From assembly GCF_000620785.1 (NCBI RefSeq), contig NZ_JIAI01000008.1:186001-250000 (forward strand): 64,000 bases of DNA. The letters run 5' to 3'. The first letter of the stretch is position 1. Each line of letters starts with the position of its first letter. Below are positions 1 to 8,856 of this stretch, piece after piece. The DNA comes from Actinospineispora acaciae DSM 45401 (GTDB lineage: Bacteria > Actinomycetota > Actinomycetes > Mycobacteriales > Pseudonocardiaceae). A model generated the notes under the pieces. That model ran no database searches. It was given only the letters and a program-made list of their open reading frames with translations, and had not been told where the DNA came from. The translations under genes were made by a program, and so were the position numbers.

Positions 1-2
1 CC

Positions 3-443
3 ACCGCCGCCGGGATACTGGAGCGGCTGCCCGGGGTGATCTCCTCCGCGCGCGAGGGCAAGGGCGGCATGGGCCTGATCGAGCTGCTGCAGGGCCCCGA
101 GCAGCGCGCCATGCTGGACCGCCTGCTGGCGCTGACCACGCTGCTGGAGGGCCACGCCGACCACGTGATGGACGCCGTGGGCCCGGCCGTCGTCCCCTCG
201 GTGGCCACCATCCGAGGCCGGTTCACCGCGCGCCGCCGAGGCGGCGGCCTGCTGGACCGCCTGCTCCGCGCCCTGCTCGGCGTGGAGGCGAAGGTCCGCC
301 AGTACGCGGTCGGCTCTGCCTTCACCAAACACGTAGTCGACTCCGTAGGCATGACCGGCTTCAACAAGGTCTGGACCTCCCCCGCCACCCTCCCCACCCG
401 CGCCGAACTCACGGACCCCGACGCCTGGCTCCGCCGCGTCTGA
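3..443 (+). CDS. Zincin-like metalloprotease/hydrolase family protein, C-terminal part (5' end outside window)
   Basis: The frame is open from the left edge, so only the last 146 codons are visible. The segment EGHADHVMDAVGP followed by VVPSVATIRGRF resembles the C-terminal half of the actinobacterial DUF2342 / F420-biosynthesis-associated zincin-like family. The zinc-binding helix would lie upstream, outside the window, so activity cannot be judged. In Mycobacterium the same family (Rv3626c) sits directly before tilS and hpt, as here. An internal GTG at 36 is unlikely to be the start because coding continues to its left. Family assignment is moderately sure; the biochemical role is unknown. 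Confidence 0.65.
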   Translation, partial: TAAGILERLPGVISSAREGKGGMGLIELLQGPEQRAMLDRLLALTTLLEGHADHVMDAVGPAVVPSVATIRGRFTARRRGGGLLDRLLRALLGVEAKVRQYAVGSAFTKHVVDSVGMTGFNKVWTSPATLPTRAELTDPDAWLRRV

Positions 444-444
444 T

Positions 445-516
445 GTGCTCGCACAACCACTCCGTGCGCCGCACATGCACTGCAGCGGGTGTGTGGGGTA
501 CGAACCGGGTGTGCGG
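445..516. repeat. Degenerate copy 1 of a dispersed ~75-bp inverted repeat
   Basis: The gap between the metalloprotease stop and tilS carries a degenerate inverted repeat. Its right arm reads GGGGTACGAACCGGGTGTGC and its left arm starts GCTCGCACAACCACTCCG. The right half closely matches the elements at 38929-39000 and 45550-45625, which lie between convergent genes. Here it lies between two co-directional genes and overlaps the leader of tilS, so it may act as a terminator/attenuator hairpin. Confidence 0.6.
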
Positions 517-519
517 GCG

Positions 520-1506
520 ATGACGGGGGCGCCGACGGTGAGCGGGCCGCCGGGCGAGGTGGCGGAGGTGCGGCGCGCGGTGCGGGGGGCGCTGGAGGCG
601 GCGGGGTGCGTGGCGGGGACGCCGGTGCTGGTGGCGTGCTCCGGTGGGGCGGACTCGATGGCGCTCGCCGAGGCGGCCGCGCACCTGGGTCGCATCTGGC
701 CGGCCAGGGCCGCCGTGGTGGACCACGGCCTGCAGGACGGCTCCGCCGAGCGCGCCGAGGCCACGGCCGCGCGCCTGGCCGGGATGGGCGTCGAGGCCGA
801 GGTGCTGACCGTCGACGTGAGCGGACCCGGCGGGATGGAGGCGGCGGCCAGGCGCGCGAGGTATGCCGCGCTGCGGGCCGCCCGGCCGACCGAGGACAGC
901 CCGGTGCTGCTCGGGCACACCCTGGACGACCAGGCGGAGACCGTGCTGCTCGGGCTCGGGCGGGGCTCCGGCGCGCGCTCGCTGGCCGGCATGAGCCCGT
1001 ACCAACCACCGTGGCTGCGCCCGCTGCTGGCGATCAGGCGCCGGACCACCCGGGCGGCGTGCGCGGCGGCCGGCATCGAGGTGTGGGACGACCCGCACAA
1101 CGTCGACCCACGGTTCACCCGGGTCCGGCTGCGCACCGAGGCGTTGCCGCTGCTGGAGGAGGTGCTGGCCGGCGGGGTGGCGGAGGCGCTGGCGCGCACG
1201 GCGGAGCAGCTGCGCGAGGACGGCACCGCGCTCGACGAATGGGCCGCGCAGGCCCGGGCCGAGTCGACGACGGACACAGGGCTCGACGCCAAGGCGCTGG
1301 CCGGTTGTCCGGCGGCGGTGCGGCGGCGGGTGCTGCGCGGCTGGTTGCTCGATGCCGGCGTGCCCGAGCTGACCGACCCGCAGCTGCGGCGCGCCGACGC
1401 GTTGCTCGACCGCTGGCGCGGACAAGGGGGGATCTCACTGCCCGGCGGCTTGGTGCTGCACCGCCGGCATGGGAGGCTCATGCTCGAAGACCGGCTGCGT
1501 GATTAG
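520..1506 (+). CDS. tilS: tRNA(Ile)-lysidine synthase TilS
   Basis: Ligates lysine to C34 of the AUA-decoding tRNA-Ile in an ATP-dependent reaction, changing codon and amino-acid identity. The N-terminal PP-loop motif is visible as VACSGGADSMAL (about residues 36-47), followed by VVDHGLQ and the conserved GHTLDDQAETVLL segment. At 328 residues it is the short actinobacterial form. I chose ATG 520; an upstream in-frame GTG at 445 would add residues encoded by the intergenic inverted repeat, which is unlikely. hpt follows 39 bp downstream, as in mycobacteria. Very likely correct. Confidence 0.93.
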   Translation: MTGAPTVSGPPGEVAEVRRAVRGALEAAGCVAGTPVLVACSGGADSMALAEAAAHLGRIWPARAAVVDHGLQDGSAERAEATAARLAGMGVEAEVLTVDVSGPGGMEAAARRARYAALRAARPTEDSPVLLGHTLDDQAETVLLGLGRGSGARSLAGMSPYQPPWLRPLLAIRRRTTRAACAAAGIEVWDDPHNVDPRFTRVRLRTEALPLLEEVLAGGVAEALARTAEQLREDGTALDEWAAQARAESTTDTGLDAKALAGCPAAVRRRVLRGWLLDAGVPELTDPQLRRADALLDRWRGQGGISLPGGLVLHRRHGRLMLEDRLRD

Positions 1507-1545
1507 GTATACCGGCGGGCGTAAGGCATAAGGAGGCCCTGAGCC

Positions 1546-2109
1546 TTGTACGACGGCGACGTCGCTTCCGTTCTGGTCACCGAGGAGCAGATCAGGGACA
1601 AGGTCACCGAGCTGGCCAAGCAGCTGGCCCAGGACTACGTCGAGCGCTGCCCCGGCACCGGCCGAGCCACCGACCTGCTGCTGGTCGGCGTGCTCAAGGG
1701 CGCCGTGATGTTCATGACCGACCTGGCCAGGGCGCTGCCGCTGCCGGTGCAGCTGGAGTTCATGGCGGTCAGCTCGTACGGCTCGGCCACCTCCTCGTCC
1801 GGGGTGGTGCGCATCCTCAAGGACCTGGACCGCGACATCGCCGGCCGGCACGTGCTGATCGTCGAGGACATCATCGACTCCGGCCGCACGCTGTCCTGGC
1901 TGTTGAAGAACCTGGAGGCGCGCGGGCCGGCGTCGCTGGAGGTCTGCACGCTGCTGCGCAAGCCGGACGCGGTCAAGGTGGACGTGTCGGTGCGCTACGT
2001 GGGCTTCGACATCCCGAACGAGTTCGTCATCGGGTACGGGCTGGACTACGCCGAGCGCTACCGCGACCTGCCCTACATCGGCACCCTGGACCCGAGCGTG
2101 TACGCCTGA
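1546..2109 (+). CDS. hpt: Hypoxanthine-guanine phosphoribosyltransferase
   Basis: Salvages hypoxanthine and guanine to IMP and GMP using PRPP in the cytoplasm. The PRPP-binding loop VLIVEDIIDSGRTL (about residues 104-117) and the flexible-loop region EFMAVSSYGS are present, and the length (187 residues) is normal. The start is TTG 1546, supported by a consensus AGGAGG at 1531-1536 nine bases upstream. It probably forms a transcription unit with tilS. It is convergent with the protease gene at 2116, only 6 bp away, with no clear terminator hairpin between them. Confidence 0.93.
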   Translation: MYDGDVASVLVTEEQIRDKVTELAKQLAQDYVERCPGTGRATDLLLVGVLKGAVMFMTDLARALPLPVQLEFMAVSSYGSATSSSGVVRILKDLDRDIAGRHVLIVEDIIDSGRTLSWLLKNLEARGPASLEVCTLLRKPDAVKVDVSVRYVGFDIPNEFVIGYGLDYAERYRDLPYIGTLDPSVYA

Positions 2110-2115
2110 GTCGGG

Positions 2116-3120
2116 CTAGAACCCGCCGAGCAGGCCCTTCGGCTCCGGCTTGTCCGCGTTCGGCTCCGGGGCGTTGTTGCGCCGGGGCCGGACCGTGACG
2201 TCACCCGGCGCCGCCTCCTGGGCCTGCGCCGCGTTCGGGACCCCCTGCGCGCCGTCCACCACCGGCGCACCGGCCAGCGGCAGCTCCGGCAGCGGGCTGC
2301 CGTGGAACGGCCCGCCGTTGACCAGGCTGACCTTGGCGCCGTTCTTGTTCGCGTACGCCAGCACCTTGCCGAGGTCGGACACCCCGTTCGTACCCGGCGC
2401 CGGGGCCAGGTTCAGCGTGCTGAGCAGGCCGAACGCGCGCCCGTCGGAGTCCAGGAAGCCGCTGCCGGAGTCACCGGGCACGCCCGGGGTCAGGGTGGCC
2501 ACCTCGTGCGTCCACCCGCCGCCGTTGTCGCCGAGGTTGATGCCCTGCTTCTCGGACAGCTGCCCCTGCCGCAGCCCGGACTGCTGGTAGCTGTACACCG
2601 TCGCCCCGGCCGGCAGGCCGCGCTCGCGCACCCCGGTCGGGCCGCCGAAGGTGGGCACCGCCGGGTTCACCTTCGACACGTCGTCCTCGTCGACCTGCAC
2701 CAGCGCGAAGTCGTTGTACGAGCAGGTGTTCTTGTCCTTCTCGCCGTTCTTCTGCATGGTCAGCCAGGAGTTGTAGGCCAGCTTGCCGGGCTTGCTCGCG
2801 CCCTGGATCTTGATCTCGGTGCCCAGCGGCAGCGACTTCGACGTGCAGCCGTCCGTCTCGTTGGCGTTGCCCGTTCCGGTGCAGTGCGCGGCCTGGCCGA
2901 TGTACACCTTGCCGTCGCCCTTGAACACGAAGTTCGCCGTGCACTGCCCCTCGGGGCTCTGCATCTTCACCCCGGGGTGGATGGTGCCGTCCCTGCCCGA
3001 CGCGAGCTCGGCGGCCTGCGCGCTGCCGGGCATCGCGACGGCGGTGGCACCGATCACCAGTCCGGCGGCGGCGACGCAGCGCAGCAGGCGGCCTCGATTG
3101 ATCAGGGAACGGACGGTCAT
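2116..3120 (-). CDS. Secreted trypsin-like (S1 family) serine protease with C-terminal tail
   Basis: A Sec signal peptide is evident (RGRLLRC, hydrophobic core, cleavage probably after AQA near residue 36). The catalytic triad is visible: His79 in GQAAHC, Asp137 in YNDFAL and Ser218 in GVPGDSGSGF. Cysteines near C60, C80, C92 and C133 could form disulfides. After the protease domain (to about residue 265) a Pro/Ala/Glu-rich tail of about 70 residues ends in KGLLGGF. Its role is unknown; it lacks an LPxTG motif. ATG 3120 is preferred over 3144 because CAGGAG lies 6 bases upstream. Substrate unknown. Confidence 0.85.
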   Translation of the reverse strand: MTVRSLINRGRLLRCVAAAGLVIGATAVAMPGSAQAAELASGRDGTIHPGVKMQSPEGQCTANFVFKGDGKVYIGQAAHCTGTGNANETDGCTSKSLPLGTEIKIQGASKPGKLAYNSWLTMQKNGEKDKNTCSYNDFALVQVDEDDVSKVNPAVPTFGGPTGVRERGLPAGATVYSYQQSGLRQGQLSEKQGINLGDNGGGWTHEVATLTPGVPGDSGSGFLDSDGRAFGLLSTLNLAPAPGTNGVSDLGKVLAYANKNGAKVSLVNGGPFHGSPLPELPLAGAPVVDGAQGVPNAAQAQEAAPGDVTVRPRRNNAPEPNADKPEPKGLLGGF

Positions 3121-3483
3121 CTGTACTCCTGCCGACAAGCGCATGGTTCACCCCGGGGTGGCTTACTGCGCTAACGAGGCGCACGTCACTCGGTACCGGC
3201 CACGATCCGGTGATCCTCCGGACCGGAAGGGGCATCTTCCGACCCGCCCGATTCCACCGTGCGCGAACGCCTGGAACTCGGTCGACGGCGATCACGTTAG
3301 GCCGGTGAGCAGACCGACACACGAGCTGGAGATTGGGCCGGTACGCTGGGTACTCTCGGGTGTTCGCCGCTCGGCGCGACGAGATGGTTTCGACACGTGG
3401 TTTAGCGCGGTTGGAAGGCATCGTGCCGGTGGGGTCCGCTCGACACGTTCAGGGAGGGTCGAGGCCCCGGAGGCCGCAGCTGC
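3121..3483. other. Divergent intergenic region between protease and ftsH
   Basis: 363 bp with no credible gene. It must carry the promoters for the leftward protease gene and rightward ftsH. A 12-bp palindrome CACCCCGGGGTG lies close to the protease start (about 3149-3160). Upstream of ftsH the strings TACGCT and TACTCT (about 3343-3356) are possible -10 elements, but no convincing -35 can be paired with them. GGAGG at 3469-3473 is the ftsH ribosome binding site. Confidence 0.4.
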
Positions 3484-5844
3484 ATGGACCGCAAGCGTCT
3501 GATCCGTAACCCGCTGACTTGGATCTTGGCGGCGTTGCTGCTCTATGTCGTGTTCAGCCAGTTCTTCGACGATTCTCGGGGCTATACGCAGGTCCCGACG
3601 TCGCAGGCGCTCACGCAGGTGACGAGCAACAACGTCGCCAACGCCACGATCGAGGACAAGGAGCAACGGCTCCGCCTCGACCTGAAGGCGCCGATCACGG
3701 CGGACAACGGCAACCGGGACCAGGTACAGACCACCAAGGTCATCACGCAGTACCCGATCGGTGGCAGCGAGCGGGTGTTCACCGCGCTGACCGATGCGAA
3801 GACGGCGTTCAACACCGAGGTCCGCCAGGAGTCCTTCCTCACCCAGCTGCTCATCTACCTGGTGCCGCTCGGCCTGGTGCTGTTGCTGCTGTTCTGGATG
3901 ATGAACAGCGCCCAGGGCGGCGGGAACCGGGTGCTCTCGTTCGGCAAGTCCAAGGCCAAGCAGCTGTCCAAGGACATGCCCAAGACCACCTTCGCCGACG
4001 TGGCGGGCGCCGACGAGGCGGTCGAGGAGCTGCACGAGATCAAGGACTTCCTGCAGAACCCGGCGCGCTACCAGGCGCTGGGCGCGAAGATCCCGAAGGG
4101 CGTGCTGCTCTACGGCCCGCCCGGCACCGGTAAGACGCTGCTGGCCCGCGCGGTCGCCGGCGAGGCCGGGGTGCCGTTCTACTCCATCTCCGGTTCGGAC
4201 TTCGTGGAGATGTTCGTCGGCGTCGGCGCCAGCCGGGTGCGTGACCTGTTCGAGCAGGCCAAGCCGAACGCCCCGTGCATCATCTTCGTGGACGAGATCG
4301 ACGCGGTCGGCCGCCAGCGCGGCGCCGGCCTGGGCGGTGGCCACGACGAGCGCGAGCAGACGCTGAACCAGCTGCTGGTCGAGATGGACGGCTTCGACGC
4401 GCGCGGCGGGATCATCCTGATCGCGGCCACCAACCGGCCGGACATTCTCGATCCCGCGCTGCTGCGGCCGGGCCGGTTCGACAGGCAGATCCCGGTCGGC
4501 GCGCCCGACCTGGCCGGCCGGCGCGCCATCCTCAAGGTGCACGCCAAGGGCAAGCCGCTGGCCAAGGACGCCGACCTGGACTCGCTGGCCAAGCGCACCG
4601 TCGGCATGTCCGGCGCCGACCTGGCCAACGTGATCAACGAGGCCGCCCTGCTCACCGCCAGGGAGAACGGCCAGCTGATCAACGCCGCGTCCCTGGAGGA
4701 GGCGGTGGACCGGGTGATCGGCGGCCCGCGCCGCAAGAGCCGGATCATCTCCGAGGAGGAGCGCAAGCTCACCGCGTACCACGAGGGCGGGCACGCGCTG
4801 GCCGCCTGGGCCATGCCCGACCTGGAGCCGGTGTACAAGCTGACGATCCTGCCGCGCGGGCGCACCGGCGGGCACGCGCTGGTCGTCCCGGAGGACGACA
4901 AGAGCTTGATGACCCGCTCCGAGATGATCGCCCGGCTGGTGTTCGCGATGGGCGGGCGCAGCGCGGAGGAGCTGGTCTTCCACGAGCCGACCACCGGCGC
5001 GTCCAGCGACATCGACCAGGCCACGAAGATCGCCAAGGCGATGGTCACCGAGTACGGCATGAGCGCGCGGCTCGGCGCGGTCCGCTACGGCCAGGAGCAC
5101 GGCGACCCGTTCCTGGGCCGCACCATGGGCACCCAGCCGGACTACTCGATCCAGGTCGCCACCGAGATCGACGAGGAGGTGCGCAAGCTCATCGAGGCGG
5201 CGCACACCGAGGCCTGGGAGATCCTGAACACCTACCGGGACGTGCTGGACAACCTGGTGTTCGAGCTGCTGGAGAAGGAGACGCTGGTCCGCAAGGACCT
5301 GGAGCGGATCTTCTCCACGGTGGAGAAGCGCCCGCGCATCACCGCGTTCAACGACTTCGGCGGGCGAACCCCGTCGGACAAGCCGCCGATCCTGACCCCC
5401 GCCGAGCGGGCCAAGGAGCGCGGCGAGCCGTGGCCGCCCCCGTCGCGGGAGCCGGCGCCCGAGCCGGAGCCGTCCAGGGAGCCCGCCCCGGTGGGCCCCA
5501 GCGGGTACACCGGCCAGCCCGCCCCGAACGGCGGCCAGCCCAGCCCGAACGGCGGGCAGCCGGGCCGGGCCGCCCCGCCCAACTACGGCCGCGCGCCCGA
5601 ACCCGGCTACCAGTCCGGGCCCAGCTACCCGCCGGGCTCGTACCGGCCGCGCGACGAGCAGCGCGAGCACCCGGAGGGCGGCGCCGTGCCACCCAACTAC
5701 GGCGCCCCGCCGAACTGGCGCCCGGCGACCATGCCGCGCGGCCAGGACTGGCCGCCGCCGAACCGGTGGACCGGCCGGGACGGCGAGCGGGACGGGTCTG
5801 GCGGTACCGAGGATGACCGCGGCGGGTCGGGCAACGCGCGCTGA
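3484..5844 (+). CDS. ftsH: ATP-dependent zinc metalloprotease FtsH
   Basis: Membrane-anchored AAA+ protease degrading misfolded membrane proteins and selected regulators. Visible order: TM1 (about residues 12-28), extracytoplasmic domain, TM2 (about 118-138), Walker A GPPGTGKT (about 211-218), Walker B IIFVDEID, second region of homology ATNRPDILDPALLRPGRFDR, and zinc motif HEGGH at about 433-437. A disordered Pro/Gly-rich tail of about 150 residues (from about 635) with repeats such as PNGGQPSPNGGQP makes it longer than the roughly 640-residue E. coli protein; such tails are usual in actinobacteria. ATG 3484 has GGAGG 10 bases upstream. folE follows 33 bp later. Confidence 0.96.
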   Translation: MDRKRLIRNPLTWILAALLLYVVFSQFFDDSRGYTQVPTSQALTQVTSNNVANATIEDKEQRLRLDLKAPITADNGNRDQVQTTKVITQYPIGGSERVFTALTDAKTAFNTEVRQESFLTQLLIYLVPLGLVLLLLFWMMNSAQGGGNRVLSFGKSKAKQLSKDMPKTTFADVAGADEAVEELHEIKDFLQNPARYQALGAKIPKGVLLYGPPGTGKTLLARAVAGEAGVPFYSISGSDFVEMFVGVGASRVRDLFEQAKPNAPCIIFVDEIDAVGRQRGAGLGGGHDEREQTLNQLLVEMDGFDARGGIILIAATNRPDILDPALLRPGRFDRQIPVGAPDLAGRRAILKVHAKGKPLAKDADLDSLAKRTVGMSGADLANVINEAALLTARENGQLINAASLEEAVDRVIGGPRRKSRIISEEERKLTAYHEGGHALAAWAMPDLEPVYKLTILPRGRTGGHALVVPEDDKSLMTRSEMIARLVFAMGGRSAEELVFHEPTTGASSDIDQATKIAKAMVTEYGMSARLGAVRYGQEHGDPFLGRTMGTQPDYSIQVATEIDEEVRKLIEAAHTEAWEILNTYRDVLDNLVFELLEKETLVRKDLERIFSTVEKRPRITAFNDFGGRTPSDKPPILTPAERAKERGEPWPPPSREPAPEPEPSREPAPVGPSGYTGQPAPNGGQPSPNGGQPGRAAPPNYGRAPEPGYQSGPSYPPGSYRPRDEQREHPEGGAVPPNYGAPPNWRPATMPRGQDWPPPNRWTGRDGERDGSGGTEDDRGGSGNAR

Positions 5845-5877
5845 CGCCGGCGGCCGGAGAGATCGTTTGGTGAGCTT

Positions 5878-6513
5878 GTGGTGAGTAGTCAGACCCACGG
5901 CCTGAGGGCGGTGCCGCAGCGGGGGCCGGCCGTTCCCGTTGCGGGCACGTTCGACCGGGAACGGGCCGAGGCGGCGGTGCGCGAGCTGCTGTACGCGATC
6001 GGCGAGGACCCGGACCGGGAGGGCCTGCGGGAGACCCCGCGCCGGGTGGCCAGCGCGTACCAGGAGATGTTCGCCGGCCTGTACGAGGACCCGGACGAGC
6101 AGCTGGCCAAGACGTTCGCAGAGGACCACGACGAGCTGATCCTGGTCAGGGACATCCCGCTGTACAGCGTCTGCGAACACCACCTGGCCCCGTTCCACGG
6201 CATGGCGCACGTCGGCTACATCCCGAACACCGACGGCAGGGTCACCGGGCTGAGCAAGATCGCCCGCCTGGTCGACATGTACGCCAAGCGCCCGCAGGTC
6301 CAGGAACGGCTGACCGCGCAGGTCGCGGACGCGCTGGTGCGCAGGCTGTCGCCGCGCGGGGTGATCGTCGTGATCGAGGCCGAGCACCTGTGCATGGCCA
6401 TGCGCGGCGTGCGCAAGCCCGGGTCGCGGACCTCCACCTCGGCGGTGCGCGGGTTGTTCAAGGGGAATGCCTCGTCGCGCGCGGAGGCGCTGGCCCTGAT
6501 CCGAGGGCGATGA
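5878..6513 (+). CDS. folE: GTP cyclohydrolase I
   Basis: First step of folate synthesis, GTP to 7,8-dihydroneopterin triphosphate. The zinc ligands are visible in SVCEHHLAPFHG and in EHLCMAMRGV; the homopurine-binding segment TGLSKIARLVDMYAKRPQVQERLT is intact. 211 residues is normal. Two consecutive GTG codons (5878, 5881) could each start translation and cannot be separated by sequence. Its stop overlaps the folP start (ATGA at 6510-6513), so the folate genes are translationally coupled. Confidence 0.96.
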   Translation: MVSSQTHGLRAVPQRGPAVPVAGTFDRERAEAAVRELLYAIGEDPDREGLRETPRRVASAYQEMFAGLYEDPDEQLAKTFAEDHDELILVRDIPLYSVCEHHLAPFHGMAHVGYIPNTDGRVTGLSKIARLVDMYAKRPQVQERLTAQVADALVRRLSPRGVIVVIEAEHLCMAMRGVRKPGSRTSTSAVRGLFKGNASSRAEALALIRGR

Positions 6514-7391
6514 ACACCCCGGCCGGCACCCTGCCCCGGCCGGGCCGGTGCGTGGTGGTGGGCGTGCTCAACGTGACCCCCGACTCGTTCTCCGACGGCG
6601 GCCGCTTCGTGGACTCCGACGACGCCGTCGCGCACGGCCTGCGGATGCGCGAGCAGGGCGCCGACCTGGTCGACGTGGGCGGCGAGTCCACCCGCCCCGG
6701 CGCGCACCGCACCCCGGCGCCCACCGAGGCCACCCGGGTGCTGCCGGTGATTTCCGCGCTGGCCGCCGCCGGCGTGCCGTGCAGCGTGGACACCACCAGG
6801 GCGCACATCGCGGCGGCCGCCCTGGCAGCCGGCGCCGTGGTGGTCAACGACGTGTCCGGCGGGCTGGCCGACCCGGCGATGGCGCAGGTCGTGGCCGACG
6901 CCCGCGTCCCGTGGATCCTGATGCACTGGCGCGGGCACAGCGACCGGATGGACGAGCTGGCCCGCTACACCGACGTGGTCGCCGAGGTCCGCGCCGAGCT
7001 GCGGGCCAGGGTGGACGCGGCGGTGGCCGCCGGGGTGGACCCGGCCCGGCTGGTGATCGACCCGGGCATCGGCTTCGCCAAGCGCGCCGAGCACAACTGG
7101 CTGCTGCTGCACCACCTGGACGCGCTGCTCGAGCTCGGCCTGCCGGTGCTGGTCGGGGTGTCCCGGAAGGGCTTCCTGGGCACCCTGCTGGCCGGCGAGG
7201 ACGGCAAGCGCCGCCCGGCCGGCGGCCGCGAGGTGGCCACCGCGGCGATCTCCGCGCTGGCCGCGGCGGCCGGCGCCTGGGGGGTGCGGGTGCACGACGT
7301 GGCGGCCTCGGTGGACGCGGTGACGGTCGGCGCGGCGTGGCGCTACGGCTCCGTCGACGCACCCTGGCACCACGGGCCGGGGCCGTCGTGA
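6510..7391 (+). CDS. folP: Dihydropteroate synthase
   Basis: Condenses 6-hydroxymethyl-7,8-dihydropterin diphosphate with p-aminobenzoate; the sulfonamide target. Motifs: NVTPDSFSDGG near the N-terminus (loop 1), DVGGESTRPGA (loop 2), DTTRAHI, NDVSGG and the C-terminal SRKGFLG/ VRVHDV segments, giving a complete TIM barrel of 293 residues. ATG 6510 overlaps the folE stop. A longer upstream reading would run inside folE and is rejected. The stop overlaps folB by GTGA (7388-7391). Confidence 0.96.
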   Translation: MNTPAGTLPRPGRCVVVGVLNVTPDSFSDGGRFVDSDDAVAHGLRMREQGADLVDVGGESTRPGAHRTPAPTEATRVLPVISALAAAGVPCSVDTTRAHIAAAALAAGAVVVNDVSGGLADPAMAQVVADARVPWILMHWRGHSDRMDELARYTDVVAEVRAELRARVDAAVAAGVDPARLVIDPGIGFAKRAEHNWLLLHHLDALLELGLPVLVGVSRKGFLGTLLAGEDGKRRPAGGREVATAAISALAAAAGAWGVRVHDVAASVDAVTVGAAWRYGSVDAPWHHGPGPS

Positions 7392-7759
7392 CGGACCGGA
7401 TAGTGCTGACCGGCCTGCGGGCGCGCGGCCGGCACGGGGTGCACGCCCACGAGCGCCGCGACGGCCAGGAGTTCGTCGTCGACCTCACCGTCTGGCTGGA
7501 CCTGGCCCCGGCCGGGCGCTCCGACGACCTGGCCGACACGCTGGACTACGGCAAGCTGGCCGCCACCGCCGCCGAGATCATCACCGGCCCGCCGTACGAC
7601 CTGATCGAGGCGGTGGCCGCGCGCATCGCCGACGCCGTCCTCGCCGACCACCCCGTACAGGCCGTCGAGGTGACCGTCCACAAGCCCGACGCGCCGATCC
7701 CACTGACCTTCGCCGACGTCGCCGTGGTAGTGCGCCGGGACCGGGAGCCGGCGCCATGA
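7388..7759 (+). CDS. folB: Dihydroneopterin aldolase
   Basis: Cleaves dihydroneopterin to 6-hydroxymethyl-dihydropterin and glycolaldehyde. It has the family hallmarks LTGLRARGRHGVHAHERRDGQ at the N-terminus (written here only as a motif guide), LDYGKLA in the middle, and the C-terminal VTVHKPDAPIPLTFADVAV with the substrate-contacting Lys. 123 residues is typical. GTG 7388 overlaps the folP stop and the gene ends overlapping folK, so it lies strictly within the coupled folate operon. Confidence 0.94.
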   Translation: MTDRIVLTGLRARGRHGVHAHERRDGQEFVVDLTVWLDLAPAGRSDDLADTLDYGKLAATAAEIITGPPYDLIEAVAARIADAVLADHPVQAVEVTVHKPDAPIPLTFADVAVVVRRDREPAP

Positions 7760-8265
7760 GCCGGGCCGTGCTGTCGCTGGGCTCCAACCAGGGCGACCGG
7801 CTGGCCCACCTGCGCGGCGCCGTGGCCGGGTTCGCCGCCGAGCTGGTCGCCGCCTCCCCGGTGTACGAGACGGCGGCCTGGGGCGGCGTGCCGCAGGACG
7901 ACTTCCTCAACGCGGTGCTGATCGTGGCGTCCGACGAGCTGGACGAATGGGGCTGGCTGCGCCGAGGCCAGGAGCTGGAGAACGCCGCCGGCCGGGTGCG
8001 GACCGTGCACTGGGGGCCCAGGACGCTGGACGTGGACGTGGTCACCGTCTCCAAGCCCGACGGGAGCCCGGTGCGCAGCGAGCACCCGGAGCTGCTGCTG
8101 CCGCACCCCGGCACCGCCGAGCGCAACACCGTGCTGCGCCCGTGGCTGGACATCGAGCCGGACGCGGTGCTGCCCGGGCACGGGCGGGTGGATGCGCTGC
8201 TGGCCGCGCTCGGCGAGGACGGGCTGCGCCGCCGCGACGACCTCGACCTGGTGCCGCGGCGATGA
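7756..8265 (+). CDS. folK: 6-hydroxymethyl-7,8-dihydropterin pyrophosphokinase (HPPK)
   Basis: Transfers pyrophosphate from ATP to 6-hydroxymethyl-dihydropterin, producing the folP substrate. SLGSNQGDR at the N-terminus, SPVYETAAWGG, DDFLNAV and the signature WGPRTLDVDVV (two metal-binding Asp) are all present, with PHPGTAERNTVLRPW downstream. 169 residues fits the family. Overlaps folB (ATGA 7756-7759) and the next membrane-protein gene (ATGA 8262-8265). Confidence 0.95.
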   Translation: MSRAVLSLGSNQGDRLAHLRGAVAGFAAELVAASPVYETAAWGGVPQDDFLNAVLIVASDELDEWGWLRRGQELENAAGRVRTVHWGPRTLDVDVVTVSKPDGSPVRSEHPELLLPHPGTAERNTVLRPWLDIEPDAVLPGHGRVDALLAALGEDGLRRRDDLDLVPRR

Positions 8266-8747
8266 AGCCGACCAGGGTGCAGGAGCTGCTCGCCACCCTC
8301 GTGGTGGTGGCCGTGGTGGCCTACCTCGTGGTCAGGCTGGCCTACTCGACGCTGCCCGCGCTGCCCCCGCTGGCCGGGGTGACGCTGCTGGTGCTGGGTG
8401 CGATCGAGGTCGTGCTCGGCTTCGCGCTCAAGGCCCGCATCGAGCGGCGCCCGGGCACCAAGCCGGTGGAGCCGCTGGTGGCCGCGCGGGCGGTGGCGCT
8501 GGCCAAGGCGTCCGCGGTGGCCGGCGCGGTGATGGCCGGGGTGTGGCTGGGCCTGCTCGGCTACCTGCTGCCCCGCCGGGGCGAGCTGGCCGCCGCGGCC
8601 GGCGACACCCCGGGCGCGGCCATCGGCCTGGCCTGCGCGCTCGCCCTGGTGGCCGCCGCGCTGTGGCTGCAGCGCTGCTGCCGTGCCCCGACCGACCGAG
8701 ACGACGACCGACCCCGCGACGACCCGGGCCGCGACCGGCACGCCTGA
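8262..8747 (+). CDS. DUF3180 membrane protein
   Basis: 161 residues with four predicted membrane segments: ATLVVVAVVAYLVV, GVTLLVLGAIEVVLG, SAVAGAVMAGVWLGLLGY and AIGLACALALVAAALWL, followed by a charged Arg/Asp tail (DRDDDRPRDDPGRDRHA). This matches the DUF3180 family found immediately after folK in mycobacteria (Rv3605c). ATG 8262 overlaps the folK stop, so it is the last coupled gene of the folate operon. Function is unknown; the conserved linkage suggests co-expression with folate synthesis or simply operon inheritance. Confidence 0.85.
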   Translation: MKPTRVQELLATLVVVAVVAYLVVRLAYSTLPALPPLAGVTLLVLGAIEVVLGFALKARIERRPGTKPVEPLVAARAVALAKASAVAGAVMAGVWLGLLGYLLPRRGELAAAAGDTPGAAIGLACALALVAAALWLQRCCRAPTDRDDDRPRDDPGRDRHA

Positions 8748-8856
8748 AGGTTCGCTGACCCCGCGGCCCGGACGGGTGAGAACGCGCGCGAACGAATCCG
8801 AACGGTCGATACGCTGCACGCGATGTTTCTCACCTCGGGAGCGTGAACAAGCCCTG

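Noticed and set aside
445..519. Extension of TilS to GTG 445
   Set aside because: The added 25 residues are encoded by the dispersed inverted repeat and have no resemblance to TilS N-termini; ATG 520 gives the family start.
3292..6387. A 1031-codon open frame on the minus strand across ftsH and folE
   Set aside because: It is an antisense shadow produced by high third-position GC; its translation is low-complexity His/Val/Arg-rich and ftsH and folE are unmistakable on the plus strand.
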